DNA from: a virus
Direction: 5' to 3' (one strand)
DNA: 21,783 nt
Virus record (IMG/VR): IMGVR_UViG_3300047554_000128
Location: 1 to 21,783 of that record
Positions 1-8,800 of the stretch are shown one piece after another (the stretch's first letter is position 1; each line of letters starts with the position of its first letter). The notes under the pieces are model-generated. The model saw only the letters and a list, made by a program, of their open reading frames with translations. It was not told the DNA's origin and did not search any database. Position numbers and translations under genes: made by a program.

Positions 1-178
1 CCATCTGTTCGTTGCCAGACAGGTCTGCAATACGTTGTCCTTGGTATTGTACGAAAGGTGCGTCACCAGCAGCCGCAGCTCTGTTGAGCGACATATTTAA
101 GAAGTTCTGGTAGTTCTGGGGAACTTTGGTACTCGAAGTTGAACTACTTTTTGTCTTTGAACTAAATAAGCCGCTCAT
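1..178 (-). CDS. Virion protein N-terminus, cut by window edge
   Basis: Only the first 59 codons are present; the frame stays open to the left edge. The ATG at 178 follows a near-perfect ribosome binding site (GAGGAG, six bases before the ATG), which fixes the start. The peptide opens MSGLFSSKTKSSSTS, then a Gln/Asn/Ala-rich stretch and the segment PFVQYQGQRIADLSGNEQM. A Ser/Thr-rich start followed by a Y-x-G-x-R-[IV]-A segment is something I associate with the start of large internal virion or tail proteins of podoviruses, but this is recognition, not proof. It begins 13 bases after the GNAT-like gene ends and probably belongs to the same transcript. Function is not assigned; an ejection or internal virion protein is the best guess. 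Confidence 0.75.
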   Translation of the reverse strand, partial: MSGLFSSKTKSSSTSSTKVPQNYQNFLNMSLNRAAAAGDAPFVQYQGQRIADLSGNEQM

Positions 179-191
179 ACGTTACTCCTCG

Positions 192-668
192 TTATGGTGG
201 GGTATAAAGCACGGTACAACCTGCTGTTTTATACCCTTTGATCTGTAAATATCTTGCCAATTTATCGGTCTGTCCGTTTAAACTGAAGATATTCATCAGC
301 AACGGTACTTTAATTTCGTTGGAAAAATCTTTGGTAAGCTCAAGGAGCTTCTCTTGGACACGATATTTAGCTCTAAATTCGGGCGCTACGTAAAAGACAA
401 TATTGGTAAAGAAGTCTTTTTGACCCCACCAAAGTTGCATTTTACCTAGTGCAATTGCGCCAATAATTATATCATCTTTTAAAGCTACGAGGATTATCCC
501 CTTGTTTTCATTGAGGATTTCGTCTAACGTAGATTTAATCAAAGGAACATCGTGTTCTACCAGTTCTCCCAATGCGTTTTCTTTAGTTACATTGGTAAAG
601 AATAGTGTGAGTCCTAGTGTGTCTTCTTTAGTCGCTGCGCGGTATTGGATACCTTTAAAAGTGTACAT
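192..668 (-). CDS. GNAT-family N-acetyltransferase-like protein
   Basis: 158 residues, close to the usual single-domain GNAT length. The fold pattern can be followed: an N-terminal strand and helices (residues 6-55), beta hairpin GIILVALKDDIIIGAIAL (57-74), strand NIVFYVAPEF (89-98), an amphipathic helix, strand VPLLMNIF (121-128) and a C-terminal LARYLQIKGYKTAG segment (137-150) typical of GNAT ends. GNAT enzymes move an acetyl group from acetyl-CoA to an amine. The usual CoA-phosphate loop (Q/R-x-x-G-x-G/A) is degenerate here: residues 99-104 read RAKYRV with no glycine, so activity or cofactor use may be altered. The ATG directly follows the TAA of the preceding gene, with an AAGG site five bases upstream. 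The substrate is unknown; its place in a tail operon suggests a virion protein or a host surface component, but that is inference. Confidence 0.75.
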   Translation of the reverse strand: MYTFKGIQYRAATKEDTLGLTLFFTNVTKENALGELVEHDVPLIKSTLDEILNENKGIILVALKDDIIIGAIALGKMQLWWGQKDFFTNIVFYVAPEFRAKYRVQEKLLELTKDFSNEIKVPLLMNIFSLNGQTDKLARYLQIKGYKTAGCTVLYTPP

Positions 669-977
669 TTAGCCCTTCTTATTGTTCATCTTTGCTAGTT
701 TTGTTAACGGTCCTGCCTGCTGTCCTTTGGCAAGAGCTTTGCCTTTGGTCATACGAATTTCCTTGATAAACGCATCAAGAATCTTGGCCCCGGCGTCACT
801 ATGTCCATCTCCAAGCATGGAAACTACGTCAGCCGGGATTACATACTCCCCTTCCGAAAGAGCCGCAGGGTCGCTGCCGTTGATGGTAGCAGGAACATCG
901 TCCCTCATACCTGTACCGGGAGTACCGCTGTGAATCTTCTTCATAAGGTTCATTATGTCACTTTTCTTCATAGCCAT
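669..977 (-). CDS. Conserved small phage protein (EGEYVIPADVV motif)
   Basis: 102 residues, basic at both ends (MAMKKSDIMNLMKK; ...KLAKMNNKKG). The centre (about residues 25-70) reads DDVPATINGSDPAAL, then SEGEYVIPADVVSMLGDG, then a SDAGAKILDAFIKEIR helix. The pattern DVPA-x-x-EGE[FY]VIPADVV-x-LG-G is one I recognise from small proteins near the tail genes of aquatic podoviruses and from parts of some tape-measure-type proteins; its function is unknown. GGAG seven bases before the ATG at 977 supports the start. It abuts the GNAT-like gene (TAA then ATG, no gap) and follows the 88-residue gene by 15 bases, so it is part of the tail transcript. A virion or assembly role is an inference from context. 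Confidence 0.8.
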   Translation of the reverse strand: MAMKKSDIMNLMKKIHSGTPGTGMRDDVPATINGSDPAALSEGEYVIPADVVSMLGDGHSDAGAKILDAFIKEIRMTKGKALAKGQQAGPLTKLAKMNNKKG

Positions 978-992
978 GTCTTTTCTCCAATA

Positions 993-1259
993 TTAGGAAA
1001 TCTTACCAGATTCCTGCAAGTCTGCCAACAAAGTTCCTAGTACAGCCCGTACATCGGCAGCAGTACCCGCAGCAGCATCCAATGTGTATTGTTTAGTCAA
1101 ACCTGTAACTTTAATACGGTCCTTGGTAAAAGGCGTCTCTGGAAGCTTCTCCAAAGCTCTTTCAAGGGCTTGAATAAGATTGTGTAAATAATCTACAAGC
1201 TCGTCTATATTCTTTTCCTTTAACCTTTTTCGATCTGGAGTAGGTAATCTAATACGCAT
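993..1259 (-). CDS. Small phage protein, helical N-terminus
   Basis: 88 residues. I chose the ATG at 1259 because it overlaps the stop of the nozzle gene by one base (TAATG) and has GGAG seven bases upstream. A longer reading frame reaches 1295 but would run 37 bases into the nozzle gene. The first half (LKEKNIDELVDYLHNLIQALERALEKL) is a charged amphipathic helix likely to form a coiled coil. The second half has YTLDAAAGTAADVRAVLGTLLADLQESG, a pattern often seen in small structural proteins of phages (strand, then VLxTLxxDLxxxG helix). No enzymatic motif is visible. Coupled translation with the nozzle suggests a matched amount or a partner role in the tail. Function unknown. Confidence 0.8.
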   Translation of the reverse strand: MRIRLPTPDRKRLKEKNIDELVDYLHNLIQALERALEKLPETPFTKDRIKVTGLTKQYTLDAAAGTAADVRAVLGTLLADLQESGKIS

Positions 1260-3076
1260 TAACGTTCTCCATCGGGGCTTATCGCACCTCTCCAATTACC
1301 CATTCGAAAGTTACTGTCCACACCAGATACTTCTACCCGTAGTGAAATCTGTCTTGCACGTCCGCGCAGAGACACCTTCTTGGTAGTTGGACCAATAACA
1401 TAAGGACCTTTAACCTTGGCTGTCTCGGAAGGATGCTTCTTTAGTTTGATATAGGCACTCATGTAATTACCTTCGAGTTCTGTGATGTCAGGGATCAACT
1501 TGTCTACGAAGGTTAAAACCTGTCCTTCTTCAATGTCGAAATAACCTGACTCCAAATAAGCAGGCATCTCTGCTCCGTCTGCATTGTGTCCAACCTCGTG
1601 GCTGTAAGCAGCTTCACTTGTACCTGTAGCAATAGGGTAGTCGAAGAGATTGCTGTCTGCCCAAGTGGTTCGACCTATAGCACCGTCTGCCCAAGTCCCT
1701 TCTACGTAGTTATAGATTACGTAACGGTCATTTTCAGTAGAGTTTATGGAGGGGTAGAACCACCAAATCTCGTTAAACTCACTGTTGACACCTACGTAGA
1801 TCTTTTCTTTTTGGTCGTAGTTGATGGAGTAATTACTCTCAGGTTCAAATATTGTCTTGTGAATTGTACAGTCCATATTCTGTACTTGTCCGTCATATTT
1901 GAAGAACGAACGCTTGCCCATCCAATAAACAATACCATTTACGTCAATAGCAGCGTTAGGTCCAATAAGACCGCAAGCAACACCTAGACGTTCTTGAGAG
2001 AAGTAGAAAGGAGCGCCACGGTAAACAATGGAGTGGGCACCGTCGTCAGTAAAGACTACAATCTCCTTCTTGGATTTAACTGCGCCTACTGTATAAGAAC
2101 CACTGTTAAGTCTTCCTCCACCTGCAGCGTTGGTAACAGCAGGACTCCAAATAGCATAGTTCTCGCTTTGACTAAAGCGCCACACAAGAGGATCGTAGTC
2201 GCCTCCAAAAGCACTGGTTCCAAAGAGGATCATATGGCGGGCTTCTTCGCTGATAATCATGCTATCCGCGCGCGTAGGAATGTCTACGTGGGCAACAGAA
2301 GCACGTACTCCTGTACCATCAGACTTATCCCATCTGTAGATCAAACCTCCGCGTTGGAGTGCTAAGAGGTCCTCCCCCCACGTATCAAAGTCCCAAAGAC
2401 GCATGTTGGTAATAAGAGAACCTGTAGTTCCTGTTCCGTAAACACCAGAGCCGTAAGTACCTGATCCATATCCTGTAGTGGGTTCGTTATCTACTTTACC
2501 TGTTTGAAGAAGGTAGGAGAAAGTAACAGAACCACCTTTCTTAGTTTGAGCAGTGGAATTAGGAAGAGAGCAGTTGCCATTTACCGAAACTACATAGTTG
2601 TTGGCATTGGCACTTACAATTTCCATGACACCGTGTATGTCAATCTGAGCGTCACTTACCGATGTAAAGACTACGTAATCCCCTGCTACAGCTTGGTGTC
2701 CTGCGTCACTTACCTTTACTCGTGTTGTATTGGAAGCAAAAGTGTTAATGGCGGAAGTTTCGGTAGCTGTTGCGCGGATGGGAGTAATGTCGTACCATTG
2801 ACCTGCGTTGTACAGAAACAGACCTTTGTGTGTACCTACGCTATAGAATTTATCTCCGTCCAAAGCAGCCCAAGTAAGAGATTCGCGTGCAACCCCCCGG
2901 TAGTTGGTTGTTCCTCCTACAAGACGAGACCAACCCCCAAGCTTCTCTGGGTTGCCTTTGTGAAATCGTATCTTGTCTGCGTCAACCCACTTCCCTTGCG
3001 CTTGGTAAGATGTCATATTACGATCTATACCATTGGCAATTGTAAGGGTCTTTAGTTTGGTGTCACCGGAGGACAT
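1259..3076 (-). CDS. P22 gp10-like tail nozzle / DNA stabilization protein
   Basis: 605 residues. The N-terminus has NGIDRNMTSYQAQGKW, then DADKIRFHKGNPEKLGGWSR (residues 30-50), an opening I recognise from P22 gp10-type packaged-DNA stabilization (nozzle) proteins of short-tailed phages, which continue with a beta-propeller-like run of short strands. Here the body alternates short beta strands with W/G-rich turns (LLALQRGGLIYRWDKSDG, HMILFGTSAFGGDYDPLVWR, EIVVFTDDGAHSIVYRG), which fits. It is longer than P22 gp10 (about 470 residues). In P22 this protein forms a hexameric tube below the adaptor that keeps the packaged genome inside. It follows the fibre gene by five bases, and its stop overlaps the next start (TAATG). 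The start is ATG at 3076 with AGAGG about eleven bases upstream. Family assignment rests on motif recognition only. Confidence 0.8.
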   Translation of the reverse strand: MSSGDTKLKTLTIANGIDRNMTSYQAQGKWVDADKIRFHKGNPEKLGGWSRLVGGTTNYRGVARESLTWAALDGDKFYSVGTHKGLFLYNAGQWYDITPIRATATETSAINTFASNTTRVKVSDAGHQAVAGDYVVFTSVSDAQIDIHGVMEIVSANANNYVVSVNGNCSLPNSTAQTKKGGSVTFSYLLQTGKVDNEPTTGYGSGTYGSGVYGTGTTGSLITNMRLWDFDTWGEDLLALQRGGLIYRWDKSDGTGVRASVAHVDIPTRADSMIISEEARHMILFGTSAFGGDYDPLVWRFSQSENYAIWSPAVTNAAGGGRLNSGSYTVGAVKSKKEIVVFTDDGAHSIVYRGAPFYFSQERLGVACGLIGPNAAIDVNGIVYWMGKRSFFKYDGQVQNMDCTIHKTIFEPESNYSINYDQKEKIYVGVNSEFNEIWWFYPSINSTENDRYVIYNYVEGTWADGAIGRTTWADSNLFDYPIATGTSEAAYSHEVGHNADGAEMPAYLESGYFDIEEGQVLTFVDKLIPDITELEGNYMSAYIKLKKHPSETAKVKGPYVIGPTTKKVSLRGRARQISLRVEVSGVDSNFRMGNWRGAISPDGER

Positions 3077-3081
3077 TTATG

Positions 3082-4500
3082 TTAAGCCTCTGCGTAAATA
3101 CGCGCTGTCCAATTTGTTTCCGTAATTTCTACAATTGAACCCGTTGAGAAATTAATTAGATCCATCCCCGTGTCGCCAACTAAATAACCGAGACTGGTAT
3201 CCGAAAATTGCAGAGCAATGCCATAAGAACCTGTATCACCGTTACCAGAGGGGTTAAAAGGTACGACTGTACCTGCTGTATAACCTACATCAGCAGAATT
3301 ACAACTTAACATAACCCATACATTTAAAGGTTTGGTCCCTAATCCATGCGCTTCTTGTCCCGTGGCATTTACAGAAGGGGTGAAGCCCGTAGAACGATAA
3401 AGCCATCTGCCTGATTTTGTATACCAACCTGAACCATCACAAACAATTGTAATAGGTCCGCTAAAAGCAGTTCTTCGAGTTGCGTATGTATCAATAGTTT
3501 CACTGGCATTACCATCGACAGTTACATTATACGTCCGATCTGCATTTATAACTGTTAACTGCATACCGTTGCAAGACACTGCAGCAGGTAATGTTAACGT
3601 AGCGTCTGCGGAAAGACCGGAGAATCTAATTGTACTGTGGCTATCTCCAACTGAAGTTGTATAGGACGCTGCCTTTGAAACAACACCAGAACCTCGGATG
3701 TAACGAAGAAGTACTTTATCTGTTGTAGCAGCACTGCCATCATACATAGGTACAAAGTCATTATTGATGTCGGGAACTGTTTCTGCCGTAAGTAAATTAA
3801 CCCCCTTCATCAAATTGCCAAAGTTCATTACACGACCAACTGAAGCAGATAGATCGTGGATCAAAATACCATCTGATACAGCAACGGTCGTTTCTTCAGG
3901 TACACGAGAAACAATGTTATTATAAAAAGAAGATACAGGAACGTGATTTAAAGCACCGTTTTCACTAGCATCGTGAAACGGAATGAGATCTTCAGGGAAT
4001 CCACCAGTAGTATCCAGTGTTACGTTGGATACGGCTGCAACTACAGCACTAACAAAGCCTATTGCACCTCCTGCCGACACGGTACGTAGAACTTCTCTTA
4101 CGTTTGTACCGTCAGATACAACAAGTCCTTGCTCTGCACCTGAACCTGAACCTGAGAAGTCAACACCAACTGTGCCACCACTGTTCTTTAGTGTTACTTT
4201 GTTTGATCCGGTCATCTTGTTGCGAACGAGATAGAAACTCTGTACAGCAGGTGCAAACAGGCTGACGTTGGACGTAGGCGCTCCTGTAAGAACAATTTGA
4301 GACCTTCGTCCTGAATCTGTAGCACCGTTGGCAGTGTCAAGAGTAGAGTCCCCGTTTGTTGTCATGGCAACGCAAACAAGACCAAAACACTCGTCAATCA
4401 TGTCAATAGTGTTAGTGTTGAGATACCCGCCCCACGTATTGGAGTTTTCTCCGGGGTTCTGCTTTTCTAGGCGTTTTCGTGTGGAAAAACTGGAAACCAT
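3082..4500 (-). CDS. Tail fibre protein
   Basis: 472 residues. The N-terminal segment (about 8-36: RKRLEKQNPGENSNTWGGYL then NTNTIDMIDE) is a module I recognise from phage tail fibres: LEKQ-x-x-GENxxTWGxxLN followed by a Leu/Ile-rich IDxIDE helix; it probably docks the fibre on the tail. The middle is rich in Gly/Ser/Thr/Val short strands. A block at about 290-345 (SVGDSHSTIRFSGLSADATL, then TLPAAVSCNGMQLTVINAD) resembles the repeated stalk domain of fibres with a LTLPAA-type strand. The C-terminal third (AHGLGTKPLNVWVML onward) would be the tip that meets the receptor. GGAG nine bases before the ATG at 4500. It lies between the SU10-type adaptor and the nozzle. The receptor cannot be predicted. 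Confidence 0.8.
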   Translation of the reverse strand: MVSSFSTRKRLEKQNPGENSNTWGGYLNTNTIDMIDECFGLVCVAMTTNGDSTLDTANGATDSGRRSQIVLTGAPTSNVSLFAPAVQSFYLVRNKMTGSNKVTLKNSGGTVGVDFSGSGSGAEQGLVVSDGTNVREVLRTVSAGGAIGFVSAVVAAVSNVTLDTTGGFPEDLIPFHDASENGALNHVPVSSFYNNIVSRVPEETTVAVSDGILIHDLSASVGRVMNFGNLMKGVNLLTAETVPDINNDFVPMYDGSAATTDKVLLRYIRGSGVVSKAASYTTSVGDSHSTIRFSGLSADATLTLPAAVSCNGMQLTVINADRTYNVTVDGNASETIDTYATRRTAFSGPITIVCDGSGWYTKSGRWLYRSTGFTPSVNATGQEAHGLGTKPLNVWVMLSCNSADVGYTAGTVVPFNPSGNGDTGSYGIALQFSDTSLGYLVGDTGMDLINFSTGSIVEITETNWTARIYAEA

Positions 4501-4506
4501 TTATGT

Positions 4507-5187
4507 CTACTCCGCTGTCAAATTCGCATTTAAAGTGTTGCGATTACTGTGTTGATTTACAGGTTCTATGCCCTCGTCCCTACGCTCTCTTCGTGCTTCG
4601 TTTACAGTGTCGCGTAGGCAAATCTGGTAATTGGCTTCTAGTCGATCCACCATGCTGTTCTGTCTTGCAAACTTGGCCTGTTCGATCAAAGTAGCGTAAA
4701 AGAGCATGTCGCTGAAGCTGGAAGTAAATACGTTAACACTTACTGCTGCTGAAAGAGGCGTAGGACGGCCTGACCAAGAAAGCTTGAAATCTCCTGCATT
4801 AGAGCACGTAGGTGCAATTACGTACTGTGTTTCTGAATAATCTGAATAATATTTAGGACAACCTACAGAAGTTGTACCCCAAGGCCAATAGTCGTCAATA
4901 TAGGATTGTGTACGCTTTAAAAGGACTTTTGTCTCTCCTGTAGGGTCAACATATCGAAGATTGAATCCTAGTTTGTATCCTGAAGGTTTTGTAACAATAT
5001 TGTCAGAAGCCGCACAGGAGACATTGGTGTTAAATCGTAAATGTGTAGAGTCTATCTCTCGTGTCAGGCGTTGCTCTGCGAGGTCTACGGCTACTGGAAT
5101 GTAAGCTTTAAACTCTGCTGCATCGTCTTCGAAATAATCGACTACGGCAGACACCAGAGTTGTAAAAGAAGTAATTGGGTTTGTCAT
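4507..5187 (-). CDS. SU10-type head-to-tail adaptor protein
   Basis: 226 residues. The N-terminal helix pair ITSFTTLVSAVVDYFEDDAA (5-24) followed by YIPVAVDLAEQRLTREIDST, and the central WPWG, ...TQYVIAPTCSNAGDFKLSW then C-terminal SDMLFYATLIEQAKFARQ, match what I know of the Vibrio phage SU10 adaptor family: a helical bundle with the [IV]xxAExRLxRE[IL]D signature, and a strand module with Y-x-I-x-P. The adaptor ring sits under the portal and connects it to the nozzle. The C-terminus is charged (NEARRERRDEGIEPVNQ) and could insert into the portal clip. The gene is directly followed by the fibre gene (six bases between). The 10288-10998 gene is a second adaptor-like candidate, so which one binds the portal is open. 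Confidence 0.75.
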   Translation of the reverse strand: MTNPITSFTTLVSAVVDYFEDDAAEFKAYIPVAVDLAEQRLTREIDSTHLRFNTNVSCAASDNIVTKPSGYKLGFNLRYVDPTGETKVLLKRTQSYIDDYWPWGTTSVGCPKYYSDYSETQYVIAPTCSNAGDFKLSWSGRPTPLSAAVSVNVFTSSFSDMLFYATLIEQAKFARQNSMVDRLEANYQICLRDTVNEARRERRDEGIEPVNQHSNRNTLNANLTAE

Positions 5188-5207
5188 GACTCTATTTTAT
5201 CCTAATT

Positions 5208-5888
5208 TTAAAAATACCAATGAAATTGGATTTCTCCTACAGCACCAGAGCCTCCCGCAAACGTGCCTGTGGACCCCCCGCTGCCGCCCATCCCCGGTGT
5301 AAACCCCTCATTACCTGCTCCTGATACTGTTGCTGTATTTGTTTCTCCATAAGTAGGGGAGGCTCCTCCTTCTCCTCCAGTACTACCTATTCCTATAACA
5401 CCTGTTGATCCCGCCAAGCGTCCGTTTTGGGCGGACCCTAAAGTTACTTTCCCCGTACCTGCAGCACCACCTGTACCTGCAGCACCACCTGTACCTGCAG
5501 CACCACCTCCGTTACCTCCCCCGCCCCCTCCGGTAGTAGTAATAGTTCCTGTGGTAGCACCTCCCAGTGTTAAAGATGTAATACTAGTAGCACCTCCTGC
5601 AGTACCGTTGGCACCGGAAGCACCTCCCGGCCCACCATTACCAACTGAAAATGTTATTGTTTTGCCCCAGTCATCAGAACGAATTTGAAAAGATGCGATA
5701 GAAGCCGACCCTCCGCCTCCTCCTGATCCTGCTGTTCCAACACTGTCTCCCCCTCCGCCTCCTCCTCCCGCCTGTGTAACAATAGTTAAATAACTTGCAC
5801 CATACGGAACAAAAATACTTCCACCTGCTCTATATTTTTCAACACGCGGTCCTCGCAGTCTGCGAGGGTCTTGGTGGGGTCTAGGCAT
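5208..5888 (-). CDS. Glycine-rich tail protein, possible adhesin
   Basis: 226 residues, extremely rich in glycine. Residues 1-36 are basic and end in a strand IFVPYGASYLTIVTQAG that leads into runs of seven and five glycines; then short strands alternate with GG/GA/GT-rich segments up to a final GAVGEIQFHWYF strand. The plan (short strand, x-VP-x-G-x-x-x-[IL]-x-[IV], poly-Gly, final [IV]xFxWY strand) matches the glycine-rich domain found in phage tail proteins. Glycine-rich adhesins such as that of Salmonella phage S16 pack polyglycine-II helices at a fibre tip; a similar structure here is inference. The gene holds an exact in-frame 18-bp triplication (5455-5508). It lies between the 1194-residue protein and the SU10-type adaptor and may act as an adhesin or fibre tip. 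Confidence 0.7.
   Translation of the reverse strand: MPRPHQDPRRLRGPRVEKYRAGGSIFVPYGASYLTIVTQAGGGGGGGDSVGTAGSGGGGGSASIASFQIRSDDWGKTITFSVGNGGPGGASGANGTAGGATSITSLTLGGATTGTITTTGGGGGGNGGGAAGTGGAAGTGGAAGTGKVTLGSAQNGRLAGSTGVIGIGSTGGEGGASPTYGETNTATVSGAGNEGFTPGMGGSGGSTGTFAGGSGAVGEIQFHWYF
5455..5508 (-). repeat. Exact 18-bp tandem repeat, three copies, in frame
   Basis: Three adjacent identical 18-bp units (plus-strand unit GTACCTGCAGCACCACCT) encode three copies of the hexapeptide GGAAGT in the glycine-rich protein. The copies are identical in DNA, so the expansion looks recent, and the length (a multiple of three) lets copy number change without a frameshift. Confidence 0.95.
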
Positions 5889-5893
5889 TACCG

Positions 5894-8800
5894 TTATCCA
5901 TTAAAGCCTTCAATCTGTACGGTAAAGATTTCACCACTGATTGGAGTAAACGCAATACGTGTTTCTAGAAGTCCTTGGATGGACACTTGTGCAGCACTAA
6001 GGTCTACAATCATTTCGCCTGTACGCGCGGGTGCACCCCAGTAAACCTGAGTAGACACTGCACCACTGGTGCGAAGACCGGGGGCGCAAGCGATGGCTAC
6101 AAGATCAATATACCCCATCCAGTTACTTACTGGAGATGCGTTAAAGGCTGCGTTATCTCCACCTGCAACAGATACGCGTGTTGCTGTGTTAAACAAGTGG
6201 AGACGAATAGCACCTGTAATGTTATGCTGTCCTGTAGCAAGCGTACCACCTGTACGATACATACGGGCACCACGAATATAGGCTACTTGCCCCGGTCCTT
6301 TTGCAATACGAAACTTTAGTGGTTTAACTGATCCTGCTGTTGTGCTGTTGGCAATTAAATCACCTGCGTTACCCGGAGCAGCCGTAGCACCTGCGGCGTA
6401 AGCAGTCGTATCAGCAGGACGTGTAAACACATCTTGAGACATAAATGTACGTGTAGTGATATACGTAACGCCAGAGACATTGGTTTTAATAGTCCTTGCA
6501 TTCCCGCTTGGATCTTTACCTGCAATTTGAACAGCCTGTGTACTTACTGCACCTCCAACGGACACCATAGGTGTGCCACCACCAGACGCACCGCCGGGAG
6601 CAGTGTTGGATACGTGGACAACCAATGCACCACCAGTAGTCGTTAGAAGCGTTCTGGCATTGGTTCCATCTGTACCTACTACCTGCACACCTTGCGTACT
6701 TACAGGACCTCCTACAGACACAAGCTGCGTAGATCCTCCTGAAGAACCGCCCGGTGCAGTATTTGATACGTGAACTACCAACGCACCTCCCGTTGTAGTT
6801 AGTAATCTACGAGAGTTTGTACCATCGGAACCCAACATGGGGTATCCTTCTGTAGTTACGGCGGCACCTACTGTTGCCGTCATACTGGAACCACTGACTG
6901 CCAAGTTTCCTTCAATAGATACTTTGACAATGGAATTAACACTCGTCAACGCACCTATATTCCAAGTGCCGGATTGTGTAGCTGCTACAAGACCTGCGAC
7001 CGAAACCTTGTCATTTACAGATACCGTCCAAGCACCCGATTGTGTAACTGCATGTGTAGCTACGTTAATTGTGTTGGCTACACTCACAGGAATATTCAAT
7101 CCATTTGGACTGATGGATACCGCACCAACTAGATTTGTACCTGCGTTTAATCCTACATTCCAAGTGCCGGATTGTGTTACCGCAGGTGTTCCTGCCACTG
7201 ATACCGCGATGTTATTAGTATTTTCAACAGATACCGCTACTCTTGAGTTAATACTAGTAAGCGCTGCAATATTCCAAGTACCTGACTGAGTTACAGCGTG
7301 AGTACCGACTGTGATGGTGTTTGCGACGGATACAGGAATATTTAATCCGTTCGGACTGACAGATACATCGGCTATGTTGGCGATGGAAACTGCACCAATA
7401 ATATTTCCACGAACGGAAACTGCACCGATAAGGTTTGTACCTGCGTTTATTCCTACGTTCCAAGTACCGCTTTGAGATACCGCGGGGGTGCCCGCTATGG
7501 ATACAGGTACGTTAAAAGTAGGTGGTGCTAGGGATACAGCAATATTGTTTGTATTCTCTACACTAACGGCAACTCTAGAGTTAATGCTGGTTAAAGCAGC
7601 GATGTTCCAAGTACCCGATTGTGTTACTGCGTGCGTACCAACTGTAATTGTATTAGCAACTGATACAGGTATATTTAATCCATTTGGACTAATAGATACT
7701 CCCACCAGATGAGCAACAGAAGAAATAACCGTTCTTCCACCTGTATCTGTCAAGAATGTACGCGCATCTCCTGCACCGTCTGCACCAACTACTTGAACAC
7801 CTTGAGTGCTAACTGCGCCTGCAACCGATACAAGTTGAGTTGAGCCTGCCGCAGCTCCACCCGGCGCTGTATTGGATACGTGGACAACAAGTGCGCCACC
7901 TGTGGTTGTTAATAGTCTTCGCGCATTGGTTCCGTCAGAACCTAGCATCGGATAGCCTTCGGAGGTAACCGCCGCACCAACTGTTTGCGTCATGCTGGAA
8001 CCACTAACAGCCAAAGACCCTTCGATAGACACACGTGCAATACCACTAGCGTCAATGTAAGGTGTTCTCGCATTACCGGAACCATCGCGTCCTACAATCT
8101 GAACACCTTGTACAGATACAGGACCACCTACGGATACAAGCTGCGTACCGACACCAGAAATTGAAAGTCCTTCTACAGAAACTTTGCCTAGATGGTTAGT
8201 ACCTGCAGGCAGAGGTCCTGTAATTGAAACCGTACCTACGACAGCCAGACCAACACTGGTGCCCGTCATGCGATCCCAAGTATTAGATGCCCTGTTAAAT
8301 ACGTACCCTGCAGTTATTGAAATGCTGTGATTAAATCCTTGTAGAACTTTTGCATCTGTATCAGGAACTACAGTATTGGCGTCCCAAACAGACACAATAC
8401 CCGCAACCGAAGCTGCAGGACGTGCATTACTTACGTGTACAACAAGAGAACCATCAGTGTGGGTTTTTAAAACTCTGCTATTTGTACCGTCCGAACCGCC
8501 GACAGGCAGCATTCGTCCTGTAAATGCTGTTCCTGTAGATGTGTTAGGTTGTATGAAAACACCTGCACTGGTTCCTGTCAAACGGTCCCAAGTACTGGAG
8601 TTAGGGTTTAAAACTTCATTTCTTGTTATAAATGTGTAAGCACTAAAAGAATTGCTTGCTCCGTCTGCAGGAGAGCTTTCGAAATTATTGGCGGCGGCAT
8701 TTGAATAAAGAGTTACACCAAGATTGCCTCTTGCGTCTAACTGCATTACAGAAACATCACCTGAAGCTAATGTAGGACGTGAGCTGTTGTATTGTGCTTT

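Noticed and set aside
1259-1295. Longer start at 1295 for the 88-residue gene
   Set aside because: It would overlap the nozzle gene by 37 bases, whereas the ATG at 1259 has one-base overlap and a good GGAG site.
2504-3055. 183-codon open frame on the plus strand opposite the nozzle gene
   Set aside because: Composition (Cys/Ser/Val-rich, no domain) and overlap with a strong minus-strand gene point to a chance frame.
6837-7289. 150-codon plus-strand frame inside the repeat protein gene
   Set aside because: Its repeats are the antisense of the QSGTW and SPNGLNIPVS blocks, so it only mirrors the real gene.
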